From positions 1 through 62,011 of the forward strand of contig CACKFS010000003.1 in NCBI GenBank assembly GCA_902599575.1: a stretch of DNA of 62,011 nt, written 5' to 3'. The notes under the pieces are model-generated. The model was not told the DNA's origin, did no database searches, and saw nothing but the letters and a program-made list of their open reading frames with translations. Each line of letters opens with the position of its first letter. The stretch's first letter is position 1. Of the stretch, positions 10,589 to 21,229 are shown piece after piece. Source of the DNA: an uncultured Pelagibacteraceae bacterium (GTDB taxonomy: Bacteria > Pseudomonadota > Alphaproteobacteria > Pelagibacterales > Pelagibacteraceae). Made by a program: the position numbers and the translations under genes.

Positions 10589-10888
10589 TTATTTTTTATC
10601 TTTTGTGTCTTCCTCTTTAGCTTTTTTATCTGCTGGAGTATGTCCAAAAAATTGTCTTGTTGGTGCAAATTCTCCAAATTTATGACCAACCATATCTTCT
10701 GATATTGTTAGTGGGATAAATTTTTTACCGTTATATATTAGAAAACTTAGTCCTATAAAGTCTGGTATTATAGTCGATTTTCTTGACCATGTTTTTATAG
10801 GTTTTTTATTAGTTTCATTTTTTTGTTTTTCTGCTTTCTTAATCAAGCTTTCCTCAACAAATGGACCTTTCCAGACTGACCTTGCCAT
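10589..10888 (-). CDS. rpsS: 30S ribosomal protein S19
   Basis: S19 pairs with S13 in the head of the 30S subunit. It begins [20 protein letters not shown] and has the signature [18 protein letters not shown]. The length of 99 is slightly above average because of a charged C-terminal tail. It follows rplB by three bases. Confidence 0.97.
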   Translation of the reverse strand: MARSVWKGPFVEESLIKKAEKQKNETNKKPIKTWSRKSTIIPDFIGLSFLIYNGKKFIPLTISEDMVGHKFGEFAPTRQFFGHTPADKKAKEEDTKDKK

Positions 10889-10891
10889 AAA

Positions 10892-11725
10892 TTATCCCTT
10901 CTTCTTCTTTCTTCTTCTAATTATATATTTATCTGTTCTTTTATTATCTCTTGTTTTTAATCCTTTAGCAGATTGCCCCGTTCTTGATACTGGGTGCCTT
11001 CCACCAGCACTTTTTCCTTCACCTCCGCCATGAGGATGATCAACTGGGTTCATTACAACACCTCTTGTATGAGGTCTTCTACCCAACCATCTTGATCTAC
11101 CAGCTTTACCTATTTTAATGTTTTTTTGATCAGGGTTTGACAGAACACCTATTGTAGCTAAAGATCTTGAATCAATTTTTCTTACTTCTCCTGAAGTCAT
11201 TTTAATTATTGAATAATTTCCATCTGTACCAGAGATTGATACTGAGGTGCCTGCTGACCTTGCTATTTTTCCTCCACCACCAGGATTTATTTCTACATTA
11301 TGTATATCAATACCAACTGGTATTTCAGATAATGGTAGACAATTACCAATTTTAATTTCTGAATCTTCTCCATTTGATATTTTATCTCCAATATTTATTC
11401 CTTGTGGAGCTAAATAATAGTATTTTTCACCATCATCAAATTTTACTAACATTATATGACAAGATCTATTTGGATCGTATTCAATTCTTTCTACCTCACC
11501 CTTTGATCCTTTCTTTTTTCTATAAAAATCAATTATTCGATATTTTTGTTTATGACCGCCACCAATATTTCTAGCTGTAATCCTCCCCTGATTATTTCTT
11601 CCACTTGATGAATATTTTACAGCAGTAAGAGGTTTGTAAGGTTTGCCTTTCCAAACATTGCCTCTATCAACTAGAATTGTTCCTCTAGTAGATTTTGTAT
11701 AGGGTTTGAATGTTTTTAAACTCAT
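10892..11725 (-). CDS. rplB: 50S ribosomal protein L2
   Basis: L2 is needed for subunit association and peptidyl-transferase activity. It starts MSLKTFKPYTKSTRGTI, contains GGGHKQKYRIIDFYR, and near the C-terminus has NPVDHPHGGGEGKSAGGRHP, which includes the functionally important histidine. The 277 residues are standard. The start overlaps the rplW stop by one base. Confidence 0.98.
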   Translation of the reverse strand: MSLKTFKPYTKSTRGTILVDRGNVWKGKPYKPLTAVKYSSSGRNNQGRITARNIGGGHKQKYRIIDFYRKKKGSKGEVERIEYDPNRSCHIMLVKFDDGEKYYYLAPQGINIGDKISNGEDSEIKIGNCLPLSEIPVGIDIHNVEINPGGGGKIARSAGTSVSISGTDGNYSIIKMTSGEVRKIDSRSLATIGVLSNPDQKNIKIGKAGRSRWLGRRPHTRGVVMNPVDHPHGGGEGKSAGGRHPVSRTGQSAKGLKTRDNKRTDKYIIRRRKKKKG

Positions 11726-12018
11726 TATATTCCTGTTGTTAAATCAATGCTCTGTCCCTTTTTAAGAGTAACGATTGCCTTTTTGTAGCCTTTGACTTTC
11801 ACTGTCCTTCCTCTTGTAAATTTAGTTCTATTCTTTTTATTGATAATATTAATTTTTGTAACATTGACCTTAAAAATTTTTTCTATATTTTTTTTAAGGC
11901 TTTTTTTGTTTGCAGTGTCAATAACTTTAAAAACAACTTTGTTAAATGTGGATAGGTTAGTAGATTTTTCAGTAATTACTGGACCTACAATTGTATCATA
12001 TAAATTTATTTTGCTCAT
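11725..12018 (-). CDS. rplW: 50S ribosomal protein L23
   Basis: L23 sits at the tunnel exit and docks trigger factor and SRP. The N-terminal GPVITEKSTNLSTFNKVVF and the C-terminal TRGRTVKVKGYKKAIVTL are family features. The length of 97 is normal. It abuts rplD. Confidence 0.96.
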   Translation of the reverse strand: MSKINLYDTIVGPVITEKSTNLSTFNKVVFKVIDTANKKSLKKNIEKIFKVNVTKINIINKKNRTKFTRGRTVKVKGYKKAIVTLKKGQSIDLTTGI

Positions 12019-12642
12019 TTAATTATATCTTTTTTCTAGTTCTTTTAATGAACTCTCAGTAAATATTATTTTTTTATATTTAATTATATCAAATGCACTA
12101 AAATGATTTACATCAGTGCATTTTACATTTGGAATATTCCTAACAGCTTTATCAATATTATTTTTTGAAGATTTATCTAGAATAAGAATACTGTTTATAG
12201 CATGAAATTTTTTTAAAATTAAGTTCATTTCTTTCGTTTTTTTTATTTCTTTTGAAAAATCATTAAATATTATCAAATCATTTAATTTATGTTTTTTTGT
12301 TAATATTGATGCAATACCTAATCTTTTTTCATTTTTATTTAATTTTCTTTTTTTATATTTAGTCTCACCTTTTGGACCATGAGCCACACCTCCGCCAACA
12401 AATATCGGTGCCTTTCTACTAGCGTGTCTAGCATTACCTGTACCCTTTTGAGCATAAATTTTAGAAGTAGATCCAATAATCTCGTTCTTTTGTTTTGTTT
12501 TTGATTTTCTTCCTTTGTAATTTGCATTGGTTTTATATATTACTTCGCTAATTAAAGTTTCATTAATTTTTGAGGAAAAAATATTATCTTTGACCTCTAT
12601 TGAGGTTTTTTTTCCATCTATACTTAGCTTATCTATCTTCAT
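12019..12642 (-). CDS. rplD: 50S ribosomal protein L4
   Basis: L4 binds 23S rRNA domain I and reaches into the exit tunnel; in E. coli it also represses the S10 operon. The tunnel loop GTGNARHASRKAPIFVGGG is intact. The rest is AT-driven, lysine- and isoleucine-rich sequence. The length of 207 is normal. It directly abuts rplC. No S10 leader hairpin is recognisable here, because rpsJ follows fusA after three bases. Confidence 0.96.
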   Translation of the reverse strand: MKIDKLSIDGKKTSIEVKDNIFSSKINETLISEVIYKTNANYKGRKSKTKQKNEIIGSTSKIYAQKGTGNARHASRKAPIFVGGGVAHGPKGETKYKKRKLNKNEKRLGIASILTKKHKLNDLIIFNDFSKEIKKTKEMNLILKKFHAINSILILDKSSKNNIDKAVRNIPNVKCTDVNHFSAFDIIKYKKIIFTESSLKELEKRYN

Positions 12643-13353
12643 TTATTTCTTCTTTTTTTCAGGTATTTTTTTTAATTTTTCAATTTTCTCAATTTTTTCA
12701 GCCATTGTAAGTTTTCTTACATTTTTAACTGACTCTCTAACTACTACTTGGGTATTTTTTGAACCTGGTATAGATCCTTTTAAATATAATAAATTATTTT
12801 CTGGATCAGATTTAATTATTTCAATATTTTGCATTGTTCTTATTTTGTCACCCATATGTCCTGCCATTTTTTTATTTTTAAAAACTTTACCAGGATCTTG
12901 ATTTTGACCCGTAGATCCATGTGCTCTGTGTGATATTGAGACACCGTGGGAAGCTCTCAAACCAGCAAAGTTATGTCTTTTCATGGCTCCCGCAAAACCT
13001 TTTCCAATTGTTTTTGATTTAATATCAACAAATTTTGTATCCTTGAATATTTCTATACCTACTTCGTTCCCCTCTTTAAAATTTTCCAAGCTATTTACTC
13101 TAAATTCTTTGAGCACCTTTTTAGGTTCTGTATTTTTTTTTGCAAAATATCCTTTCATTTGTTTTGATAACTTTGAGTTTTTTATTTTTCCAAAACCTAT
13201 TTGAACAGCGTTGTAACCATTTTTTTCCTTAGATAGTAGGTTTATTACTCTACCAGTATCAAATTTTATAACAGTTACAGGAACGGATTGTCCTGATTTA
13301 TAGAATTCTCTAGTCATTCCAATTTTTCTACCAATTAAGCCAATTTCAAGCAT
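12643..13353 (-). CDS. rplC: 50S ribosomal protein L3
   Basis: L3 starts large-subunit assembly. It opens LIGRKIGMTREFYKSGQ and has the signature HNFAGLRASHGVSISHRAHG, followed by GQNQDPGKVFKNKKMAGHMG. The 236 residues include a lysine-rich C-terminal extension of about 25 residues. It overlaps rpsJ by one base. Confidence 0.97.
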   Translation of the reverse strand: MLEIGLIGRKIGMTREFYKSGQSVPVTVIKFDTGRVINLLSKEKNGYNAVQIGFGKIKNSKLSKQMKGYFAKKNTEPKKVLKEFRVNSLENFKEGNEVGIEIFKDTKFVDIKSKTIGKGFAGAMKRHNFAGLRASHGVSISHRAHGSTGQNQDPGKVFKNKKMAGHMGDKIRTMQNIEIIKSDPENNLLYLKGSIPGSKNTQVVVRESVKNVRKLTMAEKIEKIEKLKKIPEKKKK

Positions 13354-13661
13354 TAAATTTTAATCTCCACATCTACACCAGAGGCAAGATCTAATTTCAT
13401 TAATGCCTCTACAGTTTGCGGTGTTGGTTCAATAATATCTATTAATCTTTTATGAGTTCTTGTTTCAAATTGTTCTCTACTTTTTTTGTCAATATGAGGT
13501 GATCTTAATACAGTGTATCTTTCAATTTTGGTTGGTAAAGGTATTGGGCCTTTAATATTAGCACCAGTCCTTTTAACTGTATTAACTATCTCCTCAGTTG
13601 ATTGATCTAAGACTTTATTATCGTATGCTCTTAATTTAATTCTAATGTTTTGTTTATCCAT
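13353..13661 (-). CDS. rpsJ: 30S ribosomal protein S10 (NusE)
   Basis: S10 is a 30S head protein and, as NusE, a partner of NusB and NusG in transcription. It carries [18 protein letters not shown] and [20 protein letters not shown]. The length of 102 is normal. It follows fusA after only three bases, so the tuf gene usually found between them is absent. Confidence 0.98.
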   Translation of the reverse strand: MDKQNIRIKLRAYDNKVLDQSTEEIVNTVKRTGANIKGPIPLPTKIERYTVLRSPHIDKKSREQFETRTHKRLIDIIEPTPQTVEALMKLDLASGVDVEIKI

Positions 13662-13664
13662 TTT

Positions 13665-15743
13665 TTAAGATCCTGTTTTTTTTGTTACTTCATCTTGAAC
13701 ATTTTGAGGTACTTTATCGTAATGATCAAAAAACATTGAATATTGTGCTCTACCCTGAGACATAGATCTTAAAGCATTTATATAGCCAAACATGTTTGCC
13801 AACGGCACCATCGCGGTTATAACTGTAGCATTACCTCTTTGTTCCTGAGTATTTATCTGACCTCTTCTACTATTTAAATCACCAATTACATCTCCCATAT
13901 AATCTTCTGGGGTGACAACTTCAACTCTCATAATAGGTTCTAATAATTTTAATGTTGCTCTATTGCATGCCTCTTTAAAACATTGTCTCGATGCTAATTC
14001 AAATGCTAATACACTCGAGTCAACGTCGTGATGTAATCCATCTAAAATTGTAACTTTGTAATCTATTATCGGAAAACCAGCTAAAATTCCTGAATCAGAA
14101 ACGCTTTCTATACCCTTTTCAACACCAGGAATAAATTCTTTAGGTATTGCGCCGCCTTTAATTTTGCTTTCTACTTCTCTACCTTTGCCTGGCTCTAATG
14201 GCTCGACTGATAATTTAACTCTCGCAAACTGACCGGCTCCTCCACTTTGTTTTTTATGAGTGTAATCAAATTCTGAATTTTTTAAAATTGTTTCTCTATA
14301 TGCTACTTGTGGCGCACCAATATTAGCCTCAACTTTGAATTCTCTTTTCATTCTATCTACAATGATGTCTAAATGAAGTTCTCCCATACCTTTAATTATC
14401 GTTTGGCCGGACTCTTCGTCTGAAGTAACTCTAAATGAAGGGTCTTCTTTTGCTAATCTACCTAAAGCCTCACCCATTTTTTCTTGATCACCTTTAGTCT
14501 TTGGCTCTACAGCAATCTCGATTACAGGATCTGGGAATTCCATAGGTTCAAGTAACACTGGTTTATCTTCATTTGCGAGTGTATGTCCAGTAATTGTGTA
14601 CTTTAATCCAGCTAAAGCAACTATATCTCCTGCATTAGCCTCTTTAATGTCTTCCCTTGAATTAGCATGCATTAACAACATTCTTCCAACTCTTTCCTCT
14701 TTATCCTTTGAAGTGTTGTAAATTCCAGTACCAGACTTAACAGTTCCTGAATAAATTCTTATGAAAGTAAGTGAACCTACAAATGGATCGTTAGCAACCT
14801 TAAAAGCTAGTGCAGAAAAAGGAGCATTATCCTCAAATTTCATCTCAATTTCTTCATCTGAATTTGGTTTTGTCCCTTTAATTGATCCTATGTCTACTGG
14901 ACTAGGTAAATAATCTACCACAGCATCTAGTAACGGCTGTACTCCCTTATTTTTAAAAGCTGATCCAGTTAAAACTGGGACAAAATTAAAGCTTAAACAT
15001 CCTTTTCTGATACATTTCTTTAAATCATCAATTTTTATCTCTTCGCCATTTAAATAACTTTCCATAAGTTTTTCATCTTGTTCAACAGCTGTTTCAACTA
15101 ACTCTTGTCTGTATTTATCTGTAATTTCTTTTAGATCAGCTGGAATATCTTTTTCCTCCCAAGCAGCACCAAGATCTTCATTTTTCCATACAATAGCTTT
15201 CATCTTTACAAGGTCAACTACGCCTTGAAGTGAAGCTTCGATACCGATTGGAATTTGCATAACTAAAGGTTTGGCTCCTAACCTATCTTTAATCATGTCA
15301 ACACATCTAAAAAAATCTGCTCCAGTTCTATCAAGTTTATTAACAAAACATATTCTTGGAACTTTATATTTATCTGCTTGTCTCCATACTGTTTCTGATT
15401 GAGGCTCAACTCCTGCTACACCATCAAATACCGCAACAGCACCATCAAGAACTTTTAAGGATCTCTCAACCTCAATTGTAAAGTCTACGTGACCAGGAGT
15501 ATCAATAATGTTTATTCTATGATCGTTCCAAAAACAAGTAGTAGCAGCAGATGTAATTGTGATACCTCTTTCTTGTTCTTGTTCCATCCAATCCATAGTC
15601 GCTGCACCGTCATGTACTTCTCCAATTTTATGACTCTTTCCAGTATAATATAAGATTCTTTCAGTAGTTGTTGTTTTACCAGCATCAATGTGGGCCATGA
15701 TACCAATATTTCTATATTTATCTAATTTGTGCGTTCTAGACAT
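13665..15743 (-). CDS. fusA: Elongation factor G
   Basis: EF-G is the GTPase that drives ribosomal translocation. The G1 motif [19 protein letters not shown] is at residues 17-35, with G3 [16 protein letters not shown] and G4 NKLDRTGAD. Domain IV includes [20 protein letters not shown]. At 692 residues it is full length. It sits in the str position after rpsG, six bases away. Confidence 0.99.
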   Translation of the reverse strand: MSRTHKLDKYRNIGIMAHIDAGKTTTTERILYYTGKSHKIGEVHDGAATMDWMEQEQERGITITSAATTCFWNDHRINIIDTPGHVDFTIEVERSLKVLDGAVAVFDGVAGVEPQSETVWRQADKYKVPRICFVNKLDRTGADFFRCVDMIKDRLGAKPLVMQIPIGIEASLQGVVDLVKMKAIVWKNEDLGAAWEEKDIPADLKEITDKYRQELVETAVEQDEKLMESYLNGEEIKIDDLKKCIRKGCLSFNFVPVLTGSAFKNKGVQPLLDAVVDYLPSPVDIGSIKGTKPNSDEEIEMKFEDNAPFSALAFKVANDPFVGSLTFIRIYSGTVKSGTGIYNTSKDKEERVGRMLLMHANSREDIKEANAGDIVALAGLKYTITGHTLANEDKPVLLEPMEFPDPVIEIAVEPKTKGDQEKMGEALGRLAKEDPSFRVTSDEESGQTIIKGMGELHLDIIVDRMKREFKVEANIGAPQVAYRETILKNSEFDYTHKKQSGGAGQFARVKLSVEPLEPGKGREVESKIKGGAIPKEFIPGVEKGIESVSDSGILAGFPIIDYKVTILDGLHHDVDSSVLAFELASRQCFKEACNRATLKLLEPIMRVEVVTPEDYMGDVIGDLNSRRGQINTQEQRGNATVITAMVPLANMFGYINALRSMSQGRAQYSMFFDHYDKVPQNVQDEVTKKTGS

Positions 15744-15749
15744 TTAATA

Positions 15750-16220
15750 TTACCATCTAAAATGTGCAAAAGCTTTATTTGACTCTGCCATTTTATGAGT
15801 GTCCTCTTTTTTTTTAATTGCTGATCCCCTATTTTGATATGCATCGTAAATCTCATTAAAAATTTTATCAGACATTTTTTTATCTTTTCTTTTTCTTGAT
15901 GCATCTATAAGCCACCTGATCGCTAAAGCTTGCGATCTTTTAGATTTTACCTCGACAGGTACTTGGTAAGTTGCACCACCTACTCGTCTTGATCTTACTT
16001 CAACAGTTGGTTTAATATTTGTAATTGCTTGATTGAATATTGTTATTGGTTCATCTTTCGATTTAGATTTTATCTTATCTATCGCATCGTAAACAATCTT
16101 TTCAGCAATAGTTTTTTTACCATCATACATAAGTGAATTAATTAATTTGGGAATTATTGGAGATTTATATTTTGCATCTAATGAAATATTTTTTTTTGAG
16201 GTGCTTTTTTTACGGGACAT
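15750..16220 (-). CDS. rpsG: 30S ribosomal protein S7
   Basis: S7 is a primary binder of the 3' major domain of 16S rRNA at the E site. It contains VRSRRVGGATYQVPVEVKSK and the C-terminal KKEDTHKMAESNKAFAHFRW. The 156-residue length is typical. It begins one base after rpsL. No S7 autoregulatory structure was recognised. Confidence 0.98.
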   Translation of the reverse strand: MSRKKSTSKKNISLDAKYKSPIIPKLINSLMYDGKKTIAEKIVYDAIDKIKSKSKDEPITIFNQAITNIKPTVEVRSRRVGGATYQVPVEVKSKRSQALAIRWLIDASRKRKDKKMSDKIFNEIYDAYQNRGSAIKKKEDTHKMAESNKAFAHFRW

Positions 16221-16221
16221 T

Positions 16222-16593
16222 TTATTTACCTTTTTTTGCTCCGTATTTAGATCTTTGCTGTTTTCTTGCAGTTACACCCTGTGTATCTAAATTACCTCTT
16301 AAGATGTGGTATCTTACTCCTGGTAAATCTTTAACTCTTCCACCTCTAATTAGAACAACTGAGTGTTCTTGTAAATTATGACCTTCACCAGGTATATAAG
16401 ATGTTACTTCATGTCCATTAGACAATCTTACTCTTGCAACTTTCCTTAGTGCAGAATTTGGTTTCTTAGGTGTAGTTGTGTAAACTTTTAGACACACACC
16501 TCTTTTCTGTGGAGATTTTTCAAGCGCAGGAACTCTGTCCCTAGCCTTTGGTCTAGTCCTTCTTTTTTTCAACAATTGATTTATCGTTGGCAT
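16222..16593 (-). CDS. rpsL: 30S ribosomal protein S12
   Basis: S12 controls decoding fidelity and is the streptomycin-sensitivity protein. It opens [20 protein letters not shown] and has the loops [19 protein letters not shown] and LKDLP-type [12 protein letters not shown]. Lys is present at the streptomycin-determining TPKKPNS position. It follows a 153-base gap after rpoC and probably has its own promoter. Confidence 0.98.
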   Translation of the reverse strand: MPTINQLLKKRRTRPKARDRVPALEKSPQKRGVCLKVYTTTPKKPNSALRKVARVRLSNGHEVTSYIPGEGHNLQEHSVVLIRGGRVKDLPGVRYHILRGNLDTQGVTARKQQRSKYGAKKGK

Positions 16594-16689
16594 AATATAG
16601 TAATGATTAAGGAAGAAATTAAAGTAGTCTAATGTCTGTGGTCGCGTTTAGTACCTAAATAGCACTACTATCCAACCAAAATCTTGGTG

Positions 16690-16717
16690 AAAATACTATA
16701 GTTTTTGAAATTGTCAA
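16690..16717 (-). promoter_or_regulatory. Candidate promoter for rpsL-rpsG-fusA-S10 cluster
   Basis: In the 153-base rpoC-rpsL gap the minus strand reads TTGACA (16712-16717), a 16-base spacer, then TATTTT (16690-16695). The -35 box is a perfect consensus and the -10 box is moderate. A T-run lies between the rpoC stop and this site, but no hairpin precedes it. I therefore do not call a terminator, and read-through from rpoC remains possible. Confidence 0.45.
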
Positions 16718-16746
16718 ATTAAAACAATAAAAAAAACGCTCTATTA

Positions 16747-19700
16747 TTATGGATTTGCAGGCGTTTCAGCTTGTTCTACTTTTTCTTGCTCAGATAAAAA
16801 TTTTTGATCGTCTTCTAATGCTTTTTTATTCCATTTGTTTTTAATTGAACCGGTTCCAGCAGGAACTAATCTTCCAACAATTACATTTTCTTTTAATCCA
16901 GCTAAAGTATCAACTTTTCCTTTTATAGCAGCGTCTGTGAGAACTCTTGTTGTTTCTTGGAAAGAAGCAGCTGATATAAAAGACTCTGTTTGTAATGAAG
17001 CTTTTGTAATTCCCATTAAGACTCTCTCTCCAACTGCAGGTTTTTTACCGTTTTTAATTAATTCTTCGTTTACATTCTCAAGTCTAAACCTGTCTATTAT
17101 TTCACCTGGCAGATAATCTGAGTCTCCAGAGTTTTTTATTTCAACCTTTTTAAGCATTTGTCTTAAAATGGTTTCAATATGTTTATCATTGATTATAACA
17201 CCTTGGAGTCTGTAAACCTCCTGAACTTGATTTACAAAATACTCTGTTAGTTCTTTAATACCTAAAATTCTTAAAATATCATGAGGTAATGGTTGACCAT
17301 CTAAAAGATATTCACCTTTTTTGATTTCTTCGCCAGGGTTAAAATTGATATGTTTTCCTTTTGGTATTAGGTAATTTGATGTTTCGCCAGAATCTGAAAC
17401 TATTGAAACCTTTTGTTTTCCCCTCACTTCTTTTCCAAACACAACTTTACCATCGTTTTCAGCTATAATAGCGCTATCTTTGGCTTTCCTTGCTTCGAAT
17501 AATTCAGCTACTCTTGGTAATCCACCAGTGATATCTTTTGTCTTTGAGGTTTCTTTAGGTAATCGTGCAATCACATCACCGGCGCTAATTTTTTGTCCAT
17601 CTTTTACTGATAAGATAGAGTCAGGAACTAAATAATATCTAGCTTCATTATCGTCTGCTTTTTTAACAACATTACCTTTTTCATCTCTAAGAGTAATTCT
17701 TGGTTTTAGCTCAGTGTTTTTAGATTGTGATCTCCAATCAATAACTGATTTGGATGATATCCCAGTTGTATCATCTTGAGTTTCAGAAAGAGAAACTCCA
17801 TCAATTAAATCTACAAAATTAACTATTCCACTTTTTTCAGCTATTACCGGTGTTGTGTAAGGATCCCACTCACAAACTTTTGAATTCTTTTTAACTTTAT
17901 CCCCGTTTTTAAAGAAAAGTTTAGATCCGTAAGGAACTTTATAAATTGCAATTTGCATTCCTTTTTCATCTTCTAAAGAAATTTGTGTATTTCTTCCCAT
18001 TACTATTTGGTTTTTTTTAGAGTCCTCTAATAAGTTCGTATTAATTATTTTTAAAACACCATCGTTTTTAATCACAATTTGAGAATCTTGTTTAATTTGA
18101 GCGGTACCACCAACGTGAAAAGTTCTCATTGTTAATTGAGTACCTGGTTCACCAATCGATTGTGCAGAAATCATTCCTATAGCTTCACCTACGTTAACCA
18201 TTTGACCTCTTGAGAGGTCTCTTCCATAACACATTGCACAAACACCTTCTTTAGAACCACAAGTTATAACGGAGTAAACATTTATAGCCTTTACACCAGC
18301 TGCATCAATTTTTTCACAACCAGCTTCATCTATCATTTCACCTTTTTTTATTATAACTTCGCCAGATATTGGATTTTTGACATTATCAGCAACTACTCTT
18401 CCAAGTGCTCTTTCTGATAAACTGACAATAATATTTCCACCTTCAATTATTTCAGATAAAGTAATGCTTCCTTTACTCTTACAATCACAATCTTTTTTTG
18501 TAATTGTTAAATCCTGAGCAACATCACATAATCTTCTTGTTAAATAACCTGAATTAGCAGTTTTTAATGCTGTGTCTGCAAGACCTTTTCTAGCACCATG
18601 AGTTGAATTGAAATATTCAAGTGCTGTTAGACCTTCTTTAAAGTTAGATGTAATTGGTGACTCAATGATTTCACCAGATGGTTTTGCTATTAAACCTCTC
18701 ATCCCTGCTAATTGTTTCATTTGAGCAGCAGAACCTCTGGCGCCTGAGTCCGCCATCATAAATACTGAGTTTATATTAAGTCCCTCTTCTGTTTTTTCTG
18801 TAGCAGATATACCCTTCATCATTTCAGATGCGACTTTATCTGTACATTTTGACCAAGCATCGACAACTTTGTTATATTTTTCTCCTCTTGTAATTAAACC
18901 CTCTGAATATTGATTTTCGTAATCTTTAATCAATTTTTTTGTTTCTTCTATTAATGACTCTTTACTATTTGGGATAATTAAATCATCTTTACCAAAAGAT
19001 ATTCCAGCTTTGAAAGCATGCTTAAACCCTAGGTCTTTAAGTTTATCGCAAAATATAACTGTACTTTTTTGTCCAGTAAATCTGAAAACAATATCTATTA
19101 TCTCAGATACAACTTTTTTAGGAAGTATTCTGTCAATTAGGCTGAAAGTTATATCTTTATCTTTAGGTAATAGATTTGCTAATAAAAATCTTCCTGCGGT
19201 ACTTGTGTGTTTTTCAAATTTCACTTTTCCATTTTCGCCCACAGTTTCAAATCTAGATATTATCCTAGAGTGTATTTTTATACTGCCAGATTCTAAAGCT
19301 TGCTCAATTTCGGAGTTGTTCACAAAATAACCTTCGATATTTTTTTCTTGATATGGAGGTAAAGACAAATAGTAAATTCCTAAAATCATATCTTGACTAG
19401 GTACAATTATAGGTTTTCCGTTAGATGGGCTTAAAATATTATTTGTAGACATCATCAATACTCTTGCTTCAAGTTGCGCCTCTAAACTCAATGGTATATG
19501 TACAGCCATCTGGTCGCCATCAAAGTCTGCGTTAAAAGCAGCACAAGTTAGTGGATGTAATTCAATTGCGTCTCCTTCAATTAATTTAGGCTCAAAAGCT
19601 TGAACACCAAGTCTGTGTAATGTAGGAGCTCTATTAAGTATGACAGGGTGCTCTCTTACAATAAGCTCTAATGCATCCCAGACTGCATTGGTTTCTCTTT

Positions 19701-20916
19701 CGACTAATTTTTTTGCCTGTTTAATTGTTGATGCTAAACCTAATTTATTTAGTCTTGCATATAAAAAAGGTTTAAATAATTCTAAAGCCATTTTTTTTGG
19801 TAAACCGCATTCATGTAATTTTAGGTCAGGACCAACTACAATGACTGACCTACCGGAGTAATCGACTCTTTTACCAAGAAGATTTTGTCTAAATCTACCT
19901 TGTTTGCCTTTTAACATTTCAGCTAAAGATTTTAATGGTCTTTTACCAGTGCCAGTTATTACTCTACCTCTTCTTCCATTATCAAAAAGAGCGTCAACAG
20001 ATTCTTGTAACATTCTTTTTTCATTTCTAACTATTATATCTGGAGCTTTTAGATCCATTAATCTTTTTAGACGATTATTTCTATTAATAACTCTTCTATA
20101 TAGATCATTTAAATCAGATGTGGCAAATCTACCTCCATCTAAAGGTACTAAAGGTCTTAGTTCAGGTGGGATGACTGGAATTACAGTTAATATCATCCAC
20201 TCAGGTTTATTACCTGTTTTAATAAATGAGTCTATAAGCTTTAAACGTTTAATTGATCTTTCTTCAGAGACTTTTGATTTTGTCTCATTAATAGTTTTAA
20301 CTAGTAATTCTTTTTCCTTTTGAAGATCTATTGATTTTAATATTTCTAAAATTGCCTCAGCACCAATACCTGCTGTAAATGCTTCATCACCGAATTCATC
20401 TTGATATTTAATTAATTCCTCTTCAGACAATAACTGATTTTTTTTAAGACCAGTTAATCCAGGTTCTATAACTATGAAATTTTCAAAATATAAAACTCTT
20501 TCAACTTCCTTTAGTTTCATGTCTATAGCTAGTGATATTCTGCTTGGTAGTGACTTCAAAAACCATATATGAGCAACTGGTGTTGCTAGATTAATGTGAC
20601 CCATTCTTTCACGTCTGACATTAGATTTGGTTACTTCAACACCACATTTTTCGCAAATTATGCCTCTAAATTTCATTCTTTTGTATTTACCACATAGACA
20701 CTCGTAATCTTTTATAGGACCAAAAATTCTTGCACAAAATAAACCGTCTTTTTCAGGTCTGAAAGTTCTATAGTTTATTGTTTCAGGTTTTTTAATTTCA
20801 CCGTAAGTCCAAGATTTGATCTTTTCAGGACTTGCGAGAGAAATTTTTATACTATTAAAATTTTGTGCATCAGAAATTTCACTAGTTTTAAATATGCTAC
20901 TTAAATCTTTTTTCAT
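16747..20916 (-). CDS. rpoC: DNA-directed RNA polymerase beta' subunit
   Basis: The beta' subunit carries the catalytic magnesium site. The zinc-binding N-terminus [20 protein letters not shown], the active-site [12 protein letters not shown] and the trigger-loop region [18 protein letters not shown] are all intact. A second zinc cluster is visible as CDCKSKG and later CAMCYGRDL. The 1389 residues are full length. It begins two bases after a small cytochrome c gene rather than directly after rpoB. Confidence 0.99.
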   Translation of the reverse strand: MKKDLSSIFKTSEISDAQNFNSIKISLASPEKIKSWTYGEIKKPETINYRTFRPEKDGLFCARIFGPIKDYECLCGKYKRMKFRGIICEKCGVEVTKSNVRRERMGHINLATPVAHIWFLKSLPSRISLAIDMKLKEVERVLYFENFIVIEPGLTGLKKNQLLSEEELIKYQDEFGDEAFTAGIGAEAILEILKSIDLQKEKELLVKTINETKSKVSEERSIKRLKLIDSFIKTGNKPEWMILTVIPVIPPELRPLVPLDGGRFATSDLNDLYRRVINRNNRLKRLMDLKAPDIIVRNEKRMLQESVDALFDNGRRGRVITGTGKRPLKSLAEMLKGKQGRFRQNLLGKRVDYSGRSVIVVGPDLKLHECGLPKKMALELFKPFLYARLNKLGLASTIKQAKKLVERETNAVWDALELIVREHPVILNRAPTLHRLGVQAFEPKLIEGDAIELHPLTCAAFNADFDGDQMAVHIPLSLEAQLEARVLMMSTNNILSPSNGKPIIVPSQDMILGIYYLSLPPYQEKNIEGYFVNNSEIEQALESGSIKIHSRIISRFETVGENGKVKFEKHTSTAGRFLLANLLPKDKDITFSLIDRILPKKVVSEIIDIVFRFTGQKSTVIFCDKLKDLGFKHAFKAGISFGKDDLIIPNSKESLIEETKKLIKDYENQYSEGLITRGEKYNKVVDAWSKCTDKVASEMMKGISATEKTEEGLNINSVFMMADSGARGSAAQMKQLAGMRGLIAKPSGEIIESPITSNFKEGLTALEYFNSTHGARKGLADTALKTANSGYLTRRLCDVAQDLTITKKDCDCKSKGSITLSEIIEGGNIIVSLSERALGRVVADNVKNPISGEVIIKKGEMIDEAGCEKIDAAGVKAINVYSVITCGSKEGVCAMCYGRDLSRGQMVNVGEAIGMISAQSIGEPGTQLTMRTFHVGGTAQIKQDSQIVIKNDGVLKIINTNLLEDSKKNQIVMGRNTQISLEDEKGMQIAIYKVPYGSKLFFKNGDKVKKNSKVCEWDPYTTPVIAEKSGIVNFVDLIDGVSLSETQDDTTGISSKSVIDWRSQSKNTELKPRITLRDEKGNVVKKADDNEARYYLVPDSILSVKDGQKISAGDVIARLPKETSKTKDITGGLPRVAELFEARKAKDSAIIAENDGKVVFGKEVRGKQKVSIVSDSGETSNYLIPKGKHINFNPGEEIKKGEYLLDGQPLPHDILRILGIKELTEYFVNQVQEVYRLQGVIINDKHIETILRQMLKKVEIKNSGDSDYLPGEIIDRFRLENVNEELIKNGKKPAVGERVLMGITKASLQTESFISAASFQETTRVLTDAAIKGKVDTLAGLKENVIVGRLVPAGTGSIKNKWNKKALEDDQKFLSEQEKVEQAETPANP

Positions 20917-20918
20917 AA

Positions 20919-21227
20919 TTATTGCACAAATGAGCTGAGTTTATTTTTCCAATTTTTACCTTCTGTTGAAACAAATATAGCTACAGCCTCTATTTCTTTT
21001 TCAGTCAATTTATCTTGATATGCTGGCATAACACCGTAACCATTTGTTACTATGTTTATAACGTGCTCTTTAGATAATTGATTATTTCCACCATCTGCTG
21101 CATTTAATATGTGGCAGTTTACACAAGCCTCTTTATTATAAAAAATATTCTCACCTATATTTATTAAATCCTCTGCGTAAGAAAGATTTGTAAAAAACAA
21201 AAATATTAAAAAAATTAATTTTTTCAT
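20919..21227 (-). CDS. Small c-type cytochrome, inserted between rpoB and rpoC
   Basis: The 102-residue product has a signal peptide (residues 1-18, hydrophobic core, probable cut after SYA) and would act in the periplasm. The haem-attachment motif CVNCH is at residues 35-39. A likely axial Met is at residue 67 in GVMPAYQ, followed by the class I C-terminal helix [14 protein letters not shown]. It therefore looks like a complete single-haem class I cytochrome c. It lies two bases after rpoB and two bases before rpoC, so it must be cotranscribed with RNA polymerase genes. Its electron partners are unknown. Confidence 0.9.
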   Translation of the reverse strand: MKKLIFLIFLFFTNLSYAEDLINIGENIFYNKEACVNCHILNAADGGNNQLSKEHVINIVTNGYGVMPAYQDKLTEKEIEAVAIFVSTEGKNWKNKLSSFVQ

Positions 21228-21229
21228 AA

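Noticed and set aside
10588..10689. Extended N-terminus of L22
   Set aside because: The extra codons are out-of-frame rpsS sequence, and the start one base after the rpsS stop gives the normal L22 length.
16725..16746. Intrinsic terminator after rpoC
   Set aside because: There is a T-run on the transcribed strand, but no stem-loop precedes it.
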